Positions 26,223 to 34,637 of a stretch of 37,268 nucleotides of DNA are shown piece after piece. The DNA comes from Comamonadaceae bacterium. Lineage in GTDB: Bacteria > Pseudomonadota > Gammaproteobacteria > Burkholderiales > Burkholderiaceae_C. The translations under genes and the position numbers were made by a program. Within the stretch, counting starts at the first letter, position 1. The number at the start of each line of letters is the position of its first letter. The stretch is taken from positions 1 through 37,268 of the forward strand of contig CANKRG010000018.1 in NCBI GenBank assembly GCA_947485165.1. Direction: 5' to 3'. The notes under the pieces are model-generated. The model was given only the letters and a program-made list of their open reading frames with translations. It ran no database searches and had not been told where the DNA came from.

Positions 26223-26299
26223 ATTTAATTTATTGCTTGATTTGTGTGCAATTTGTCCAATGCCTTGATTTATGTGGGTTTTTGCGCATTACCCAAGAC

Positions 26300-26320
26300 C
26301 TATCAACAAAGTTATCCACA
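26300..26320. promoter_or_regulatory. DnaA-box-like sites between hemE and murU
   Basis: TTATCCACA at 26312-26320 is a perfect DnaA box. CTATCAACA at 26300-26308 matches seven of nine bases, and TTATCAACA at 26126-26134 matches eight of nine. The remainder of the 352-base AT-rich gap (26089-26440) has no gene that I can support; it also holds repeat copy H and probably the murU promoter. Confidence 0.5.
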
Positions 26321-26440
26321 GAAAATGTAGGCAAGCGCCTACAGGTATACAAATCAAGCACTTAGCTGGTTTTTTCAAATACAGCTTGAAGAAAATGACA
26401 AAATTATGACGCCTGTATTGAATCACTTGAAAGCTAAAGC

Positions 26441-27232
26441 ATGAGCTGCAAAGCCCTGATCTTGGCCGCTGGCCGTGGCGAACGCATGCGCCCGCTGACT
26501 GACCACACCCCCAAACCCCTGCTGTCCGTACGCGGTCAACCGCTGATGCAGTGGGCCATGCAGGCTCTGGCGCAGGGCGGGTTTACCGAGCTCGTGGTCA
26601 ACACCGCTTGGCAGGGTGAGCAGGTATCCGACCATTTTAGTGCTCATTTTGGCATCAAGCCGTTGTATTTATTGCCTGAGCAGCTATTGAAAAGTGAGCA
26701 AAAAGTTGCAAATCCCATCATGGTCCATATCAGCTATTCGCACGAAGGCCGCGACTTTGGCGGCGCGCTGGAGACGGCGGGTGGCATCGTACGGGCCTTG
26801 CCGCTGTTGTGCAGTTCAGCGGCTGACGAGGTGTTTTGGGTGCTTGCAGGCGATGTGTTCGCGCCCGATTTTGTGTTTTCGCAAGATGCGGTAGACCGCT
26901 TCAAAGCCAGCGGCAAGTTGGCCCACATCTGGCTAGTGCCTAACCCAGAGCACAACACCAAAGGCGATTTTGGGCTGCAAGCGGATGGCAAGGTCGTTAA
27001 TGAGTCGTCTGAAACATACACCTTCAGCACCATCGCGTTGTACCGCAAGCCTTTGTTTTCATGGCCTTATTGCGATATTCCGGCAGGAAACCCAGAAGGC
27101 GTTAAAGCCGCGTTGGCTCCGTTACTCAGAAAAGCCATTGCTGCACAGCAGGTGAGCGGTGAGTTGTACACTGGCACTTGGACAGATGTGGGTACGCCGG
27201 AACGCTTGGCGCAAATCAACAACCAACAGTGA
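26441..27232 (+). CDS. murU: MurU-like N-acetylmuramate-1-phosphate uridylyltransferase, with an embedded repeat
   Basis: 263-residue nucleotidyltransferase. LILAAGRGERMRPLTDHTPK, then PLLSVRGQPLMQWAMQAL give the pyrophosphorylase signature, LAGDVFAPDF the metal-binding Asp, and YTGTWTDVGTPERLAQIN the end. In MurU proteins this enzyme makes UDP-MurNAc in the cell-wall recycling route with the kinase AmgK; amgK is not next to it here. pepP follows after 4 bases, an order I recall in related genomes. Residues about 64-88 (KPLYLLPEQLLKSEQK) are encoded by reverse-oriented repeat copy I. Confidence 0.85.
   Translation: MSCKALILAAGRGERMRPLTDHTPKPLLSVRGQPLMQWAMQALAQGGFTELVVNTAWQGEQVSDHFSAHFGIKPLYLLPEQLLKSEQKVANPIMVHISYSHEGRDFGGALETAGGIVRALPLLCSSAADEVFWVLAGDVFAPDFVFSQDAVDRFKASGKLAHIWLVPNPEHNTKGDFGLQADGKVVNESSETYTFSTIALYRKPLFSWPYCDIPAGNPEGVKAALAPLLRKAIAAQQVSGELYTGTWTDVGTPERLAQINNQQ
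26632..26702 (-). repeat. Family 2 dispersed repeat, copy I (antisense inside murU)
   Basis: On the minus strand: TTGCTcacttttcaATAGCT, CTCAGGCAATAAATACAACG and then GGCTTGATGCCAAAATGAGC, ending TAAAATGG. The match spans the whole element. Read on the plus strand it stays open as part of murU, so both strands of the element can be translated. Confidence 0.85.
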
Positions 27233-27236
27233 ATAT

Positions 27237-28631
27237 ATGACAACAGTAAGCAACACCATTTACGCCACCCGCCGCGCCCGCTTTGCCGCTACGTTGGGCA
27301 CTGACGGCATCGCCATCATCCCGACCTCGCCCGAGCGTCAGCGCAACCGCGACAGCGACTTTTTGTACCGTTTTGACAGCTATTTCCACTATTTAACGGG
27401 TTTTACCGAGCCAAACGCCACGCTGATCATCACGGGCGATGGCCAATCCATCCTGTTTTGCGCCCCCAAAGACGTGGAACGCGAGATTTGGGACGGTTTT
27501 CGTCTTGGCCCCACGGCGGCACCACAGGCTTTGGGTGTTGATGCGGCGTTTCCCAGTACTGAATTGGACGCGTTGTTGCCAAAATTACTGGAGAACAAAT
27601 CTGCCGTTTACTACCCGTTTGCGATGCATTCTGGCTTGGAAACGCAAGTTGATGGCTGGTTAGCCAAAGTCCGCGCACGCGTGCGCTACGGTGCGTTGTG
27701 CCCTGAAACCCAGCGCGATGCCTGCGCCGTGCTGGACGAGATGCGTCTCATCAAAGACGCGTCCGAGCAAGCCACCATGCGCCACGCCGCGCAGATTAGT
27801 GCAGCAGGCCACATCCGCGCCATGCAAAAAAGTGCCCAGATGCTGCGTGACGGCAAAGACGTGCGTGAATTCCATCTGGACGCCGAGCTGCTGCACGAAT
27901 TCCGCCAGCAGGGCTCGCAATACGCCGCCTACTCGTCAATAGTCGCCGCCGGAGCCAACGCCTGCGTGCTGCACTACCGTGCCGATGCCGCACCCGTCAA
28001 AAGCGGCGATTTGGTGCTGATAGACGCCGGCTGTGAGCTGGACGGCTACGCCAGCGACATCACCCGCACCTTTCCCGCCAACGGCACATTCACCGGCCCG
28101 CAGCGCACGCTGTACGACATCGTGGTGGCCAGCCAAGAAGCGGCTGTCGCCGTCACCAAACCGGGTTGCCGCTTCATCGACCCGCACGAAGCGGCGGTCA
28201 AGGTCTTGGCGCAAGGCATGCTGGATGTGGGACTGCTCGACAAAAACAAGGTCGGCAGCTTGGAAGACGTGATCGAAAAACGCGCCTATTTCCCCTTCTA
28301 CATGCACCGCACCAGCCACTGGTTGGGCATGGATGTGCATGATTGCGGTGGTTATAACGAACCCTCAGAATTGGGCAACACCACAACCCGTACCGACCCG
28401 CTCAGCAACGAAGTTATCACCAACCGCCCCAGCCGCATCCTGCGCCCAGGCATGGTGTTGACCCTAGAACCCGGCATCTACGTCCGCCCCGCCGCCGGCG
28501 TACCCGAACAGTTCCACAACATTGGCATCCGCATTGAGGACGACGCGATTGTGAACGAGGGTGGCTGCGAGTTGATCAGCCGTGGCGTACCCGTGAAGGC
28601 GGGGGAGATTGAAAAACTGATGCAGGGATGA
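27237..28631 (+). CDS. pepP: Xaa-Pro aminopeptidase (aminopeptidase P)
   Basis: 464-residue metallopeptidase that removes an N-terminal residue before proline. The start at 27237 gives MTTVSNTIYATRRARFAATL; the upstream open frame only shadows murU. An N-terminal creatinase-type domain (SDFLYRFDSYFHYLTGFTEP) is followed by the pita-bread catalytic domain with dimetal ligands in VLIDAGCELDGYASDITRTF (two Asp), TSHWLGMDVHD (His), TLEPGIYV and IRIEDD (Glu). Confidence 0.95.
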   Translation: MTTVSNTIYATRRARFAATLGTDGIAIIPTSPERQRNRDSDFLYRFDSYFHYLTGFTEPNATLIITGDGQSILFCAPKDVEREIWDGFRLGPTAAPQALGVDAAFPSTELDALLPKLLENKSAVYYPFAMHSGLETQVDGWLAKVRARVRYGALCPETQRDACAVLDEMRLIKDASEQATMRHAAQISAAGHIRAMQKSAQMLRDGKDVREFHLDAELLHEFRQQGSQYAAYSSIVAAGANACVLHYRADAAPVKSGDLVLIDAGCELDGYASDITRTFPANGTFTGPQRTLYDIVVASQEAAVAVTKPGCRFIDPHEAAVKVLAQGMLDVGLLDKNKVGSLEDVIEKRAYFPFYMHRTSHWLGMDVHDCGGYNEPSELGNTTTRTDPLSNEVITNRPSRILRPGMVLTLEPGIYVRPAAGVPEQFHNIGIRIEDDAIVNEGGCELISRGVPVKAGEIEKLMQG

Positions 28632-28710
28632 CTTATCGGGTTAGCGAGTATGGAAAAGTCGAATTTGCAAGCAATAATTCGCCCTGGTTTATAAATTAAA
28701 CGAGACATCA

Positions 28711-29676
28711 ATGAAAACAACGTTCAAACTTTTAGCAAGCAGCTGCATCGCTGGAATGTTGGCTGTGGGCGGCATCAACGCGCAGGCACAAACTTTCCCC
28801 TCTAAACCGTTCAAATTCGTCGTGCCATTCCCCGCAGGCAGCGCAACAGACAGCGTTGGTCGCATCGTCGCGCAGGCGATGAGCGATGCTTTGGGGCAGC
28901 CGATTGCGGTGGACAACAAAGCGGGGGCGAATGGGATTCCAGGGGCGGATTTTGTGAAGTCGGCGACGGCTGATCCTTACACGCTGTTGGTAACAACCAG
29001 CACCACACAAGCGGCGAATGTGAGCTTGTACAAAAAGCTGCCCTACGACCCGGTGAAAGATTTCACACCGATTGGCATGATTGGTAGCACCGGTTTTATT
29101 TTGATGGTGAAGCCTGAGTTTCCTTCAAAGGACATGAAAGAGTTTGTCGCCTATGCCAAGGCCAACAAGCTGGCATATGGCCACGGCTCTTCGGGGTCAT
29201 GGGTTTCGGGTGCGTTGGTGGCGCAGCTGGGTGGGTTTGAAGCTTTGAGCGTACCGTACAAAGGCATTCCACCGGCGCTGACCGATTTGATGGGTGGCCA
29301 GCTGCAGTTTGCCTTTGCGGACGTGGGTAACGCCACGACGCAAATCAACGGTGGACGACTCAAAGGTTTGGGCGTGACGACTGCGACACGTGCAGGTAAA
29401 GCGCCGAATATTGCACCGATTGGTGACACGGTCAAGGGCTACGAGGTCAGCGCTTGGTTTGCCTTGATGGCACCAGCGAATATTCCTGCTGCAGATGCTC
29501 AAAAGCTGGGCGACACCTTGCGTGCTGTACTGGCTAAACCAGAAGTCAAAGAAAAATTGGCAAATGCAGGGATTGATTTGAATGTGCAAGACAGCGCAAC
29601 ACTGGCGCGCACGATTGATGCGGAAATCAAGAAGTGGTCGGGTTGGGTCAAGCTGGCGGGAATTGCACCGGAGTGA
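28711..29676 (+). CDS. Bug/TctC-family periplasmic substrate-binding protein
   Basis: 321 residues. A signal peptide (MKTTFKLLASSCIAGMLAVG, ending NAQAQ) is followed by the Bug-family TFPSKPFKFVVPFPAGSATD and IAVDNKAGANGIPGADFV. Such proteins bind carboxylates for tripartite tricarboxylate transporters or act as sensors; the ligand is unknown and no tctA or tctB is adjacent. GTGA overlap with the following CoA-transferase suggests coupling and a substrate related to it. Confidence 0.9.
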   Translation: MKTTFKLLASSCIAGMLAVGGINAQAQTFPSKPFKFVVPFPAGSATDSVGRIVAQAMSDALGQPIAVDNKAGANGIPGADFVKSATADPYTLLVTTSTTQAANVSLYKKLPYDPVKDFTPIGMIGSTGFILMVKPEFPSKDMKEFVAYAKANKLAYGHGSSGSWVSGALVAQLGGFEALSVPYKGIPPALTDLMGGQLQFAFADVGNATTQINGGRLKGLGVTTATRAGKAPNIAPIGDTVKGYEVSAWFALMAPANIPAADAQKLGDTLRAVLAKPEVKEKLANAGIDLNVQDSATLARTIDAEIKKWSGWVKLAGIAPE

Positions 29677-30884
29677 GTGGCGTTAATCAAGGGGCTAATC
29701 AAGGAGCTTTGAGCGGCTACCGCATCCTTGACCTCACCGGCGTGGTCCTCGGCCCGTATGCCACGCAAATATTGGGTGACTATGGCGCGGATGTCATCAA
29801 GGTCGAGCCGCCCAATGGTGACATCATGCGCCATGCGGGGCCGATGCAGCACCCAGGGATGGGGCATATTTTTATCAATGCCAATCGCAACAAACGCTCC
29901 ATCGTTTTAGATTTGAAGAAGCCGCGCGATCATGCGGCTTTACTCAAACTGTGTGAAGGCGCTGATGTGCTGACCTTTAATATTCGCCCTGGCTCCATGG
30001 CGCGGCTGGGGCTGAGCTACGAGGCCTTGCAAAAAATCAACCCGCGACTGATTTATTGCGGTGCGTATGGCTATTCAGAAGGTGGCCCGTATTCTGATTT
30101 TCCAGCCTATGATGATTTGATTCAAGGCGCGGCTTGCATTCCGTGGCTGATGACGCAAAGCGGCAGCACTGAGCCGCGCTATGTGCCCGCGACTTTTGCC
30201 GACCGTGTGACGGCGCTGAACATGGTGCATGCGGTCATGGCGGCCATCATTGCGCGTGACAAAAAAGGCGGAACGGGGTTGGGGCAAAGCGTTGAAGTGC
30301 CTATGTTTGAGTGCTTGCTGCAATTTGTATTGGGCGAGCATTTGGGCGGTGAGACCTGGCAACCGCCCGTGACTGCGTCTCTCGGACAAGAGATGGGAAA
30401 CATGGGGCACAGTCGGATGCTGTCGCCCAATCGTAAACCTTATAAAACCAGCAATGGTTATGTCTGCGCGCTGATGTACAACGACGCCCATTGGCGGGGT
30501 TTCTTGGAGCTGGTAGGCGAGGGCGAGCGTTTCACGCAAGACGCGCGCTTCACCACGCAATCGGCGCGTATTGCGCACATCGACGAACTGTATGCCTTCG
30601 TGCAAACCAAGCTGCTGCTGCAAACCAGCGAGCATTGGTTGAAACTATTGGTGGCCCACGATATTCCCGTCATGCCGATGATGAAGCTGCCCGATTTGTT
30701 GACGGACCCGCATTTGGCGGCAACCGGCGGCTGGGTCGATGTGGCGCACCCCTATGAAGGCAAGCTGCGGCAATTGCGTCCGCCCGTGCGCATGAGTGCT
30801 ACGCCCACGGCCATTTCACGGCCTGCGCCTAGGCTGGGCGAACACACGGCAGAAATTCTGCAAGAGATAGGTATGGTTTTGTAG
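29673..30884 (+). CDS. CaiB/BaiF-family CoA-transferase
   Basis: Type III CoA-transferase that moves CoA between carboxylic acids. The GTG at 29673 overlaps the stop of the Bug-protein gene (GTGA), giving 403 residues; TTG at 29709 gives the shortest conserved start, LSGYRILDLTGVVLGPYATQ. GDYGADVIKVEPPNGDIMRH and the active-site Asp in YDDLIQGAA, then GQSVEVPMFE, fit the family. With the Bug-type binding protein it forms a probable uptake-and-activation pair for an organic acid. A tandem AATCAAGG lies in the overlap region. Confidence 0.88.
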   Translation: MSGVNQGANQGALSGYRILDLTGVVLGPYATQILGDYGADVIKVEPPNGDIMRHAGPMQHPGMGHIFINANRNKRSIVLDLKKPRDHAALLKLCEGADVLTFNIRPGSMARLGLSYEALQKINPRLIYCGAYGYSEGGPYSDFPAYDDLIQGAACIPWLMTQSGSTEPRYVPATFADRVTALNMVHAVMAAIIARDKKGGTGLGQSVEVPMFECLLQFVLGEHLGGETWQPPVTASLGQEMGNMGHSRMLSPNRKPYKTSNGYVCALMYNDAHWRGFLELVGEGERFTQDARFTTQSARIAHIDELYAFVQTKLLLQTSEHWLKLLVAHDIPVMPMMKLPDLLTDPHLAATGGWVDVAHPYEGKLRQLRPPVRMSATPTAISRPAPRLGEHTAEILQEIGMVL

Positions 30885-30905
30885 GATGAATTCGCTGCTG
30901 ACGAC

Positions 30906-31821
30906 ATGGACACACTAGAGCAACTTCAAGCGGGGTTATTACGTGGCATCAAACGCTTGGATATGTCATGTGGATTGACGGAGTTTCCGCGCGAGATTCT
31001 CGACTTGGCAGATTCACTGGAGATTTTGAATCTATCAGGCAATCAATTATCTAGCCTGCCGGATGATTTACCGCGCTTGCACAAGCTGCGCATCATTTTT
31101 TGCTCTGATAACCTGTTCACTGAATTGCCTGCAGTGCTTGGGCAATGCAAAAATTTGACGATGGTTGGCTTCAAAGCCAATCAGATCAGCCGTGACCAGC
31201 GATGGTATGCCGCGCAGCGAAATGGCAGCCAGTATCGCCGTGGGTTTGCATCCGAACGTCGTCGGCGTGTTGGGGGAAATCAGCCATCACCCAAATGGGA
31301 CGATGGGCTTGGCCATGCCTTTGATTGCTCCTGATTTTATAAACCTTGCGCAACCACCCAGCTTAGATTCATGCACGCGAGATATCTATTCACAAGAGAC
31401 AGTTCTTAGTCTGCGGGAGCTTCATGGCCTTGCTTATGGCATAGCGCAAGCGGTTACGCACTTGCACGCTTGCGGTGTTCTGCATGGCGACTTGTATGCG
31501 CACAATATGTTGTACAACGCAGACGGATATGGCCTTTTGGGTGATTTTGGCGCGGCATCCTTTTTGCCGGCTAGCGACGCAGAAGACGCGGATATTTCGA
31601 AAGCCCTACAGCTTATCGAGGTGCGGGCGTTTGGCATTTTCCTTGGCGAGCTGTTGGCGCTGTGCTCAGACTCAGCGGGGGAGGCAGCGCAAGGCGCAAG
31701 GTCAAAACTTATGGTACTGCAACAGCGCTGCACAGAAGCGGACGTGTTTGCACGTCCTTTGTTTGCAGATGTCGTGCATGCGTTGAATTTTCACATGGAT
31801 GTTGCCAGCAGCATTTCGTAG
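30906..31821 (+). pseudogene. Broken leucine-rich-repeat protein kinase gene
   Basis: The first frame (30906 to about 31190) encodes LRRs: LDMSCGLTEFPREILDLADS, LEILNLSGNQLSSLPDDLPR and LRIIFCSDNLFTELPAVLGQ. It then ends in another frame. From about 31190 a second frame encodes the C-lobe of a kinase: AVTSDGMPRSEMAASIAVGL, PSLDSCTRDIY, HGDLYAHNML (catalytic loop) and LGDFGAASF (DFG). The remaining LRRs, the glycine loop and the VAIK lysine of the N-lobe are missing, so an internal deletion with a frameshift joined KANQI to AVTSDG. The intact family is a one-piece LRR-kinase of betaproteobacteria. The C-lobe overlaps the convergent alcohol dehydrogenase by 31 bases. Confidence 0.85.
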
Positions 31822-32927
31822 TCTTGTTTTGTGGCAATGCGCGGATTGGTTTTGTGGCAATGGTCGGCCAGTGCGCCTTTGATGATGTTGCCGAACCAGT
31901 CGTGTTTTACCCCCAAAGCATCTAAGCCGGCAGGCAAACCGAGGCGCGCGTTCATGTCTTTGATGGCGGCGGGGATGTCGCTGCCGGATGCCAAACCCAT
32001 GGCCTGCGCCATGCGTTGCAGCCGGTGTTCGTTTTGGATGGATGGTGCACTGGCGTTGAATGCCACCACAGCCGGTAAAAACATGGCGTTCAAGGTGCCG
32101 TGGTGTAGCCCAGGGTTGATGCCGCCCAAGCTGTGGCTCAGACTATGCACGCAGCCCAAACCTTTTTGAAACGCCATGGCGCCTTGCATAGACGCGCTCA
32201 TCATGTTCAGGCGCGCATCAATGTCGCTGCCGTTGTTCGTCGCACGTTCAATGTTTGCCCAAGCACGCGTTAAACCATCCAAACCAATGCCGTCCGCCGG
32301 TGGGTTGAAGGCTGGAGCCATGAAGGTTTCCATGCAATGCGCGATGGCATCCATACCGGTTGCGGCGGTTAATTTGGCGGGTAAGCCGAGAGTGAGTTCA
32401 GGGTCGCAAATGGCGGCTTTGGGCACCAAATGCCAAGAGTGAAAACCAAGCTTGCGTTGGTCATCCACAATCAAAATCGCGCCACGAGCGACTTCACTGC
32501 CCGTGCCACTGGTGGTGGGCACAGCGATCAAGGGTGCGGCTCTATCGGTAATCAACAGCGAGCCGCCTTCGATGGTTGCGAAGGTGGTGAGTGGGCCTTC
32601 GTGTGTCGCCGCAATCGCCACACCTTTGGCGCAGTCGATAGACGAGCCGCCGCCCACTGCTATCAAGCCATCGCAGTGGTTGGCTTTGTAGCTTGCCGTT
32701 GCGGCTCGCACAGCAGCTTCTGTCGGGTTAGACGGTGTTTGGTCGAACACCGCCACAGTCATGCCCTGCAAATTGTCCAAAGCCTTTTGCAGGATGCCGG
32801 CAGCTTTGACGCCTTGGTCCGTGATAATCAATGGACGACTGATGCCGACACGATCACATTCTTGTTTGAGTAGTTTGATAGCGCCTGCTTCAAACTGAAT
32901 GTGTGTCACGTAATAAATAAAAGCCAT
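31791..32927 (-). CDS. Iron-containing alcohol dehydrogenase
   Basis: 378-residue NAD(P)-dependent group III dehydrogenase. GLIAVGGGSSIDCAKGVAIA binds the dinucleotide; metal ligands are in TGMDAIAHCMETF (Asp, His), VHSLSHSLGG (His) and PGLHHGTLNAMF (His). It is the last gene of a run with a PhnD/PhnC/PhnE-type importer (43 bases after the second permease), so its substrate may derive from the imported compound. Fe-ADHs in phosphonate contexts include phosphonoacetaldehyde reductases; that is one option, not established here. Confidence 0.9.
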   Translation of the reverse strand: MAFIYYVTHIQFEAGAIKLLKQECDRVGISRPLIITDQGVKAAGILQKALDNLQGMTVAVFDQTPSNPTEAAVRAATASYKANHCDGLIAVGGGSSIDCAKGVAIAATHEGPLTTFATIEGGSLLITDRAAPLIAVPTTSGTGSEVARGAILIVDDQRKLGFHSWHLVPKAAICDPELTLGLPAKLTAATGMDAIAHCMETFMAPAFNPPADGIGLDGLTRAWANIERATNNGSDIDARLNMMSASMQGAMAFQKGLGCVHSLSHSLGGINPGLHHGTLNAMFLPAVVAFNASAPSIQNEHRLQRMAQAMGLASGSDIPAAIKDMNARLGLPAGLDALGVKHDWFGNIIKGALADHCHKTNPRIATKQDYEMLLATSM

Positions 32928-32969
32928 GAAATTACCTTGAAAAAATTCTCATATTGTTTTTCAATGAGA

Positions 32970-33797
32970 TTAACGTACTAACCATTTTCTACTAGCATAG
33001 CTCATAGCATCCACTAAAGCCACCAAGGCCAGCATCGCCAGCAAGATCGTGGACGTTTTGCTCATTTGGAACAAGCCCATGTGGAAGGCCAGCATTTGAC
33101 CTAGCCCGCCGCCGCCCACCACACCGAGCACAGCAGCCGCGCGAATGTTGTTTTCCCAGCGGTAAAGCGTGTAGCTCATGAGCTGGGGAATGATTTGCGG
33201 CAGTGTGGCATACCAAAAGATGCGCGCTTCGCCCACGCCACGTGTGCGAAGCGCGAAAGCTGCTCCGGGCTGCGCGTTCTCGATACTTTCGGCGAACAAT
33301 CTGCCGAGCACACCAGCGGTGTGAAGGCCTAAGGCCAATGTGCCCGCAAAAGGGCCAAGTCCTGCGGCTATCAGCAGGAGCGCGGCCCAGACCAATTCTG
33401 GGATGCTGCGCAATGCGTTGAGCAGCAAACGCGCAGGACCTTTGAAATAGGCCTTGTCGCCTTCATGCGTTTTGCTGGCGGGGAGGGCGATAAGCAAGCC
33501 GAGGATGGCAGCGATGATCGTGCCTAGCAGAGACATAGCCAAAGTCTCAAGCGAAGCTGTCCAGAGCTTGGCAACAAATTTGCTAGAAAAATCCGGCGAC
33601 ATCAGCTCGCCAATGAATTTGCCCATGAGCCTGGCTGATTCGAAGCTGAAGAGCTGCGCCCATTGGAGATTGATCGTCCAAAAGCTGGCAATGGTTAACA
33701 AAATCAACGCTAAGACAAACCAGCAGGCTTTGCAGCGCGCATCAAACAGTTTGGGCGGCAGTTTGTATTCCTCGTTGGCGGCTTCCTTGGTGGTCAT
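32970..33797 (-). CDS. phnE: PhnE-type ABC permease (second subunit)
   Basis: 275-residue inner-membrane subunit with five to six hydrophobic segments. SLLGTIIAAILGLLIALPAS, ALRSIPELVWAALLLIAAGL and the EAA-like loop GVLGRLFAESIENAQPGAAF are typical of PhnE. The ATG overlaps the first permease stop (ATGA). Two tandem PhnE-type permeases would form a heterodimer. Confidence 0.9.
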   Translation of the reverse strand: MTTKEAANEEYKLPPKLFDARCKACWFVLALILLTIASFWTINLQWAQLFSFESARLMGKFIGELMSPDFSSKFVAKLWTASLETLAMSLLGTIIAAILGLLIALPASKTHEGDKAYFKGPARLLLNALRSIPELVWAALLLIAAGLGPFAGTLALGLHTAGVLGRLFAESIENAQPGAAFALRTRGVGEARIFWYATLPQIIPQLMSYTLYRWENNIRAAAVLGVVGGGGLGQMLAFHMGLFQMSKTSTILLAMLALVALVDAMSYASRKWLVR

Positions 33798-34633
33798 CCC
33801 AATTCCCTACGCAGCCAAGAGCTGGCCTTGTCAGCCAGCCAAACGAGCAGCATGAAAACCAACAGCAGCGTGGCCACTTCGCTGCCTTTGAACATCTTCA
33901 TCGAATTGTCAAGTTGCTGCCCCAAGCCGCCAGCGCCCACAAAGCCAAGCACCGCGCTGGAGCGAATCGCGCATTCCCAGCGATAGACGGTGTAGCTTGT
34001 CAATTCAGCAGCATTTTGCGGCAGCAAGCCATAAAAGAAAGCCTGCAAACGCCCTGTGCCATTGCGCATCAACGATTGCGTGGCATGCGCTTCGCCACTT
34101 TCCAAAATTTCGGTATAGACCTTGCCCAGCATCCCCGCATAGGTGAGTGCAATTGCCAGCACGCCCGCCGTCGGCCCTAGGCCCACCACGCGCACAAAAA
34201 CCAGCGCCCATACCAGCTCAGGAACGCTGCGCAAAACAATCAGCAGCCAGCGAATCGCTTGGCGCAACACACTCGGCATCCAAGCCATCTTGCCAGAGAG
34301 CTGGGAGACTGACAGCGCTGATGTGCCGAGCAGCGTGAGCGGAATAGCCAGCACCAGCGCCAGCGCGATACCAGCCGTGGCCATGGCCACCGTGCGCCAG
34401 GTTTCTTTGGCGATGAGTTGTAAAAATTCAGCGTCGTGCGCTGGCGGGAAAAAATCGCTCAGAAAGTTACCCATCACCTTGCGGCTTTCGGGATCCCAAA
34501 GCAGCCAAGGCTTGAATTCAGTGATCACAAGCAGCGGCCAAAGCAACAGCACAGCCGCCACCAGCCAGAAGACGCGGCCTTGCCAAGCCGGATCACGCTG
34601 TAAAGGGGTGGGTGGCGGTAAAACGGCGCTCAT
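33794..34633 (-). CDS. phnE: PhnE-type ABC permease (first subunit)
   Basis: 279 residues, about six hydrophobic segments: VFWLVAAVLLLWPLLVITEF, VAMATAGIALALVLAIPLTL, VLRSVPELVWALVFVRVVGL and the EAA-like loop GMLGKVYTEILESGEAHATQ. Related to the downstream permease. It starts 4 bases after the ATP-binding subunit. Confidence 0.9.
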   Translation of the reverse strand: MSAVLPPPTPLQRDPAWQGRVFWLVAAVLLLWPLLVITEFKPWLLWDPESRKVMGNFLSDFFPPAHDAEFLQLIAKETWRTVAMATAGIALALVLAIPLTLLGTSALSVSQLSGKMAWMPSVLRQAIRWLLIVLRSVPELVWALVFVRVVGLGPTAGVLAIALTYAGMLGKVYTEILESGEAHATQSLMRNGTGRLQAFFYGLLPQNAAELTSYTVYRWECAIRSSAVLGFVGAGGLGQQLDNSMKMFKGSEVATLLLVFMLLVWLADKASSWLRRELG

Positions 34634-34637
34634 CGAT

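Noticed and set aside
26089-26440. Replication origin
   Set aside because: One perfect DnaA box and two weaker ones without dnaA, dnaN, parAB or gid genes are not enough.
28660-28700. Degenerate repeat copy before the Bug-protein gene
   Set aside because: GCAATAATTCGCC is similar to the core but neither end of the element can be found.
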